Assembly (NCBI RefSeq): GCF_007018905.1
Contig: NZ_CP041402.1
Location: forward strand, 2,406,001 to 2,470,000
Reading direction: 5' to 3'
From: Tardiphaga sp. vice304
GTDB lineage: Bacteria; Pseudomonadota; Alphaproteobacteria; Rhizobiales; Xanthobacteraceae
DNA: 64,000 nt
Of the stretch, positions 60,041 through 64,000 are shown in pieces. Numbering within the stretch: position 1 is the first letter of the stretch; every line of letters begins with the position of its first letter. The translations under genes and the position numbers were made by a program. The notes beneath the pieces were generated by a model, which did not search any database, was not told where the DNA came from, and was given only the letters and a program-made list of their open reading frames with translations.

Positions 60041-60817
60041 TCACATCGCGATTGACCGAATCGGCATGGCGACCGGCGGGCACTTGGCGCGCAGTTCCGC
60101 CGCCAGTTCGCCGTTCAGCACTTGTTCCAGCCGGCTGAGCGTCCTGGCGATCAGGGCGGCGTCGGTCACGCGGTGGTCCCAGCGGATCACCACCTCGATG
60201 CCCCCCTCATCATCCAGCGCGCCGTAGCTGAGCAGGAACGGGCCGGGGCTGATCGCATCGAGATTGCCGGGGCCGAAGGCGGCCACCGAGGTGATGCCGA
60301 AATTGCCGCAGAAATTGGCGCGCTGCCGGCCGATCATGAAACAGCCCGCCCACAGCAGCCGGCGCAGCGGCCGCGGCATTTTCGATACCCGCAACAGCTT
60401 GCGGAACATCGGCACCTGCTGCGCCGGCGCCGTCATGGCGTGCCGGATCACCGCATCGACCTCCGCCAGCGTCATGGCCTCGGCGCCGCAGACGCGCTGC
60501 GGCAGCACGCAGGGCTCGCCGCCCTCGACGCGCGAGATCGCCACCATGCCGGTGCTGCGCGGCAGCTCGTAGAAATGCGGCCACGGCCCGCCGATATACA
60601 TGGTGCGCAGGATCGGCTGGTCGCGCGCCACCAGGCAGAACGCCTTGGTGAAGATCGAGGCCCAGCCCGGCCGGACCGCGCAGCCGGCGCGCGCCTCCGC
60701 CAGCGCGGCCACGCCAAGCTTTCGCCGTAGCTGCACGAACGGCACGCTTGCCGAGGCATGCATGAGGTCGGCGATCAGCCGGCGCGGCACCGACACTCTG
60801 CGAATCGTCCCTCGCAT
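60041..60817 (-). CDS. Stand-alone E2-type acyltransferase domain protein
   Basis: A 258-residue protein with the fold of the catalytic domain of 2-oxoacid dehydrogenase E2 enzymes (chloramphenicol-acetyltransferase-like). The key pattern is VVIRWDHRVTDAALIARTLSRLEQVLNG, in which the HxxxD motif (DHRVTDA) is preserved although the final glycine is alanine. NFGITSVAAFGPGNLDAI and FLLSYGALDDEGG fit the E2 core. It has no lipoyl or E1-binding domain, so it is not a normal E2 subunit. It may transfer acyl groups from CoA to another acceptor. Start at the ATG at 60817 after GGGACGGA. Confidence 0.75.
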   Translation of the reverse strand: MRGTIRRVSVPRRLIADLMHASASVPFVQLRRKLGVAALAEARAGCAVRPGWASIFTKAFCLVARDQPILRTMYIGGPWPHFYELPRSTGMVAISRVEGGEPCVLPQRVCGAEAMTLAEVDAVIRHAMTAPAQQVPMFRKLLRVSKMPRPLRRLLWAGCFMIGRQRANFCGNFGITSVAAFGPGNLDAISPGPFLLSYGALDDEGGIEVVIRWDHRVTDAALIARTLSRLEQVLNGELAAELRAKCPPVAMPIRSIAM

Positions 60818-60948
60818 TCCGTCCCGCCCCACGAGAGTTTCCCGGTCCTGTCGCCCGCCGGTACCTAGTGACCTAGCATGGTCAGGCGGTTTGTGCAGCC
60901 GTTGGTCGCGCCGTCGGGTGTTTTAACGAGCGGCGGGATCGAACGCGA

Positions 60949-61746
60949 TCAGACGGTCACGAGCGCCGCGCTGCCAAAAAACGGCGCCAGCGCTTTGGCC
61001 AGCGGGGCGGAGGGTGCGCAACCGGACGTATAGGCGAAGCTTGGAGCATCTGGCGTGCCGTGCCCGGCCGGGCCGAGCAGGTCTTTGACGCGGCGTGCGA
61101 TCGCCGGCGCCGGATCGATCCAGGCCACCGGCCACGGCGCCAGTGCGATCATCCGCTGCAGCAGCAACGGGTAATGCGTGCAGGCCAGCACCACGGCATC
61201 GGTGCGCAGCCCGTCCGTCTCGGTGAAGCACGGCGCGATCTCGGCCAAAATCTCGTCATCGGGGATCGCCGCGCCGTTCAGTTCCGCCTCCGCCAGCGTG
61301 GCGAGGTTGGGCGAGCCGACCAGCGTCACGGTGCAGGCGCTGGCGTGGTCGCGGATCAGCGCCCTTGTATATTCGCGCTTCACGGTCGCGCGGGTGCCCA
61401 GCACCGAGACGCGCTTGGTGGTGGAGGCCGCGCAGGCCGGCTTGACCGCCGGCACGGTGCCGACGAACGGCACGCTATAGGCCGCGCGCAGCGGCGCCAT
61501 CACCGAGACCGACATCGTGTTGCAGGCGATCACCACCAGGTCCGGCGCGTGCCGCGCGATCAGCTCGCCGATCAGCGGCACCACGCGGGCGATGATCTCG
61601 TCCTCGCTGTGGTGGCCATAGGGGAAGAACACGTCGTCGGCGACATAGACGTAGCGCGCCTCCGGCCGCGCGCGTACGATCTCGCGCAGCACGGTGAGGC
61701 CGCCGAGGCCGGAATCGATGACGAGGATGGTCGGGGATGGGGACAT
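60949..61746 (-). CDS. murI: Glutamate racemase
   Basis: A 265-residue cofactor-independent racemase that makes D-glutamate for peptidoglycan. The first catalytic cysteine is in VVIACNTMSVSVM and the second in VVLACTHYPLLLQ; the N-terminal LVIDSGLGGLTVLREI holds the catalytic aspartate. YVYVADDVFFPYGHHSED replaces the commoner YxGDxxxxPYG pattern. ACNTMS instead of ACNTAS is a small deviation at the active-site loop. Otherwise a complete, normal-length enzyme, upstream of the E2-fold gene on the same strand. Confidence 0.95.
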   Translation of the reverse strand: MSPSPTILVIDSGLGGLTVLREIVRARPEARYVYVADDVFFPYGHHSEDEIIARVVPLIGELIARHAPDLVVIACNTMSVSVMAPLRAAYSVPFVGTVPAVKPACAASTTKRVSVLGTRATVKREYTRALIRDHASACTVTLVGSPNLATLAEAELNGAAIPDDEILAEIAPCFTETDGLRTDAVVLACTHYPLLLQRMIALAPWPVAWIDPAPAIARRVKDLLGPAGHGTPDAPSFAYTSGCAPSAPLAKALAPFFGSAALVTV

Positions 61747-61786
61747 GCGGACTCTATGCTGGCCGAATGTGGTTACTTTTGCGTTG

Positions 61787-62326
61787 CTACACCGGCGTCA
61801 AGGTCCGATGCGCGCCCGCCGGCAGCGTGACCGTGATGGCATCGCCGGGGCGGACGTCGCCGTCGGCCAGCACCACGGCCATCACGCCGGCCTTGCGGAT
61901 CAGGTTTCCGGCAGCGTCGTGATCCAGCGTGGCGGTCATCAGGCCCGGCTGGAAGCGGTCGATCTGGATGCAGGGATTGCGCAGACCGGTGATCTGGATG
62001 GTCGCGGTCTCGCCGAGCGTCAGTTGGGTGCCGGTCGGCAGGCCAAGCAGGTCGATGCCTTGCGTGGTGATATTTTCGCCGAGGTCGCCGGGCGCAACCG
62101 CAAAGCCCTTGTCGCGCAGTTCGTCGAACAGCTCGGAATGGATCAGGTGCACCTGGCGCAGATTGGGCAGCGTCGGGTTGAACCGCTTGCGCGACAGATG
62201 CTGCACCGTCGTGCCCGAGTGGCCGTCGCCCTCGACGCCGAGGCCTGTGAGCAGGCGAATGCTGAGCGCCGGATTTTTGCTGAAGTGATGGCCGCGGCGG
62301 AAAGCGACGGCGAGGACGGTGGGCAT
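61787..62326 (-). CDS. MOSC domain-containing protein
   Basis: A 179-residue protein consisting of one MOSC domain, the beta-barrel that ends molybdenum cofactor sulfurases and makes up YiiM/mARC-type proteins. The conserved cysteine lies in TGLRNPCIQIDRFQPGL; VAPGDLGENITTQGIDLLGLPTG and LRQVHLIHSELFDEL are also typical. MOSC proteins handle sulfur carried on a cysteine or bind a molybdenum cofactor. It ends 40 bases before murI on the same strand. Its precise role is unknown. Confidence 0.9.
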   Translation of the reverse strand: MPTVLAVAFRRGHHFSKNPALSIRLLTGLGVEGDGHSGTTVQHLSRKRFNPTLPNLRQVHLIHSELFDELRDKGFAVAPGDLGENITTQGIDLLGLPTGTQLTLGETATIQITGLRNPCIQIDRFQPGLMTATLDHDAAGNLIRKAGVMAVVLADGDVRPGDAITVTLPAGAHRTLTPV

Positions 62327-62353
62327 GCAGATTCTCTTACGCTGCGACCAACA

Positions 62354-62472
62354 CTGTCATTCCGGGGCGGGAGCAGCGCCAGCTGCGACTGAACCCGGAA
62401 TCCCGAGATGTTCAAAACAGTCCGAGGTCCCGGGTTCGCTCGCAGCAAGCTGCTCGCGCCCCGGGACGACAG
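62354..62472. repeat. REP-like repeat, CTGTCATTCCGGGGCGGGAGC family
   Basis: Arms CTGTCATTCCGGGGCG and CGCCCCGGGACGACAG, with inner CCCGGAATCCCGAG / CGAGGTCCCGGG. It lies in the 156-bp gap between purB and the MOSC gene. Confidence 0.85.
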
Positions 62473-62482
62473 TTTGTGGTGT

Positions 62483-63784
<1,302 letters not shown>

Positions 63785-63912
63785 GGGCACTCGCAGCGGT
63801 TTGGGGGATTACGCCGCGCTTTAGCAGAAAGGGATGGGAGAGGCCACCAAGGATGCGAGGGGTGGGGAGAGACTTAAAAGCCTCCCATAACTGCTCAAAA
63901 GCGACTTGATCA

Positions 63913-63944
63913 TAGGTTAATAATCTTATAAGATTATTAACCTA
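63913..63944. promoter_or_regulatory. Perfect 32-bp AT-rich palindrome (candidate operator)
   Basis: TAGGTTAATAATCTTA (63913-63928) is exactly complementary to TAAGATTATTAACCTA (63929-63944), with no spacer. It lies 20 bases before the start codon at 63965 in an otherwise GC-rich window. A gapless palindrome of this size is typical of operators bound by MarR/PadR/TetR-type dimers; the regulator is not visible in the window. It could also act as the -10/-35 region of the gene at the edge. Confidence 0.7.
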
Positions 63945-63964
63945 GCTAAGGAAGGGGCCGAGCG

Positions 63965-64000
63965 ATGACAGGGCGGAATGAATTCGACGAGATTGGAGAT
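63965..64000 (+). CDS. Start of an unidentified gene (cut by window edge)
   Basis: Only 12 codons are visible (MTGRNEFDEIGD). An excellent AAGGAAGGGG ribosome site lies 9 bases upstream, and the 32-bp palindrome precedes it, so the gene is likely controlled by a dimeric repressor, perhaps encoding that repressor itself. The family cannot be told. Confidence 0.5.
   Translation, partial: MTGRNEFDEIGD

Overview
The window is high-GC chromosomal DNA from an alphaproteobacterium of the Nitrobacteraceae (Bradyrhizobium / Rhodopseudomonas / Tardiphaga type). The evidence is a tandem glycine riboswitch before gcvTHP, eukaryote-type NADP isocitrate dehydrogenase, an F1Fo-ATPase zeta-type inhibitor (DUF1476), an FeS-type bacterial photolyase, a CmpA/NrtA-type cyanate/nitrate importer with cyanase, an apparent EcfG-type stress promoter, a MloK1-like K+ channel, and many REP-like inverted repeats between genes. 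The genus cannot be fixed from sequence reading alone. No tRNA, rRNA or CRISPR array was seen.

Layout. 1-3.5 kb: a GMC flavoprotein (cut by the window edge), an M20 amidohydrolase and a stress-type ferritin-like DUF892 protein. 3.6-8.4 kb: the glycine cleavage operon gcvT-gcvH-gcvP, with a tandem glycine riboswitch and a candidate promoter. 8.6-20.4 kb: alaS and a cyclic-nucleotide-type K+ channel, a prolyl oligopeptidase, icd with a clear terminator, a membrane-anchored alpha/beta hydrolase, a TrmJ-like RNA methyltransferase fused to a DUF559 domain, and an isocitrate lyase/PEP mutase family enzyme.

20.4-29.3 kb is an accessory island. It holds a type III restriction-modification locus whose methyltransferase gene has lost its catalytic middle at an IS3-family (IS407-group) insertion, an intact helicase/nuclease Res gene, and an HNH nuclease gene whose upstream region was entered by an IS5-family element. 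It also holds an XRE-type and a BrnA-type antitoxin without visible toxins, and an HTH-like gene with a broken duplicate of its 3' end. Divergent copies of a REP half-element lie at both edges of the island.

29.6-33.5 kb: cyanate/nitrate ABC importer and cyanase behind a sigma-54-type promoter. 33.7-43.6 kb: LLM oxidoreductase, DUF1476, purC-purS-purQ, a TctC-type binding protein, DUF2256 coupled to an FeS photolyase, a peptide-type ABC binding protein and an L,D-transpeptidase. A second, apparently identical IS5 copy lies inverted at 43.7-44.6 kb. 44.6-64 kb: acyl-CoA dehydrogenase, thioesterase, purL, GhrA-like reductase, acyltransferase 3, BolA, ergothioneine genes egtB-egtD, monothiol glutaredoxin, two tandem beta-lactamase-fold hydrolases, threonine aldolase, rpsD, two small membrane proteins, an E2-fold acyltransferase, murI, a MOSC protein and purB. 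The window ends with a perfect 32-bp palindrome just before the start of another gene.

Functional threads are purine synthesis (purC, purS, purQ, purL, purB), one-carbon/glycine metabolism (gcv, threonine aldolase), nitrogen scavenging (cyanate), redox and stress protection (ergothioneine, glutaredoxin/BolA, photolyase, DUF892), and decay of a restriction system by transposition.
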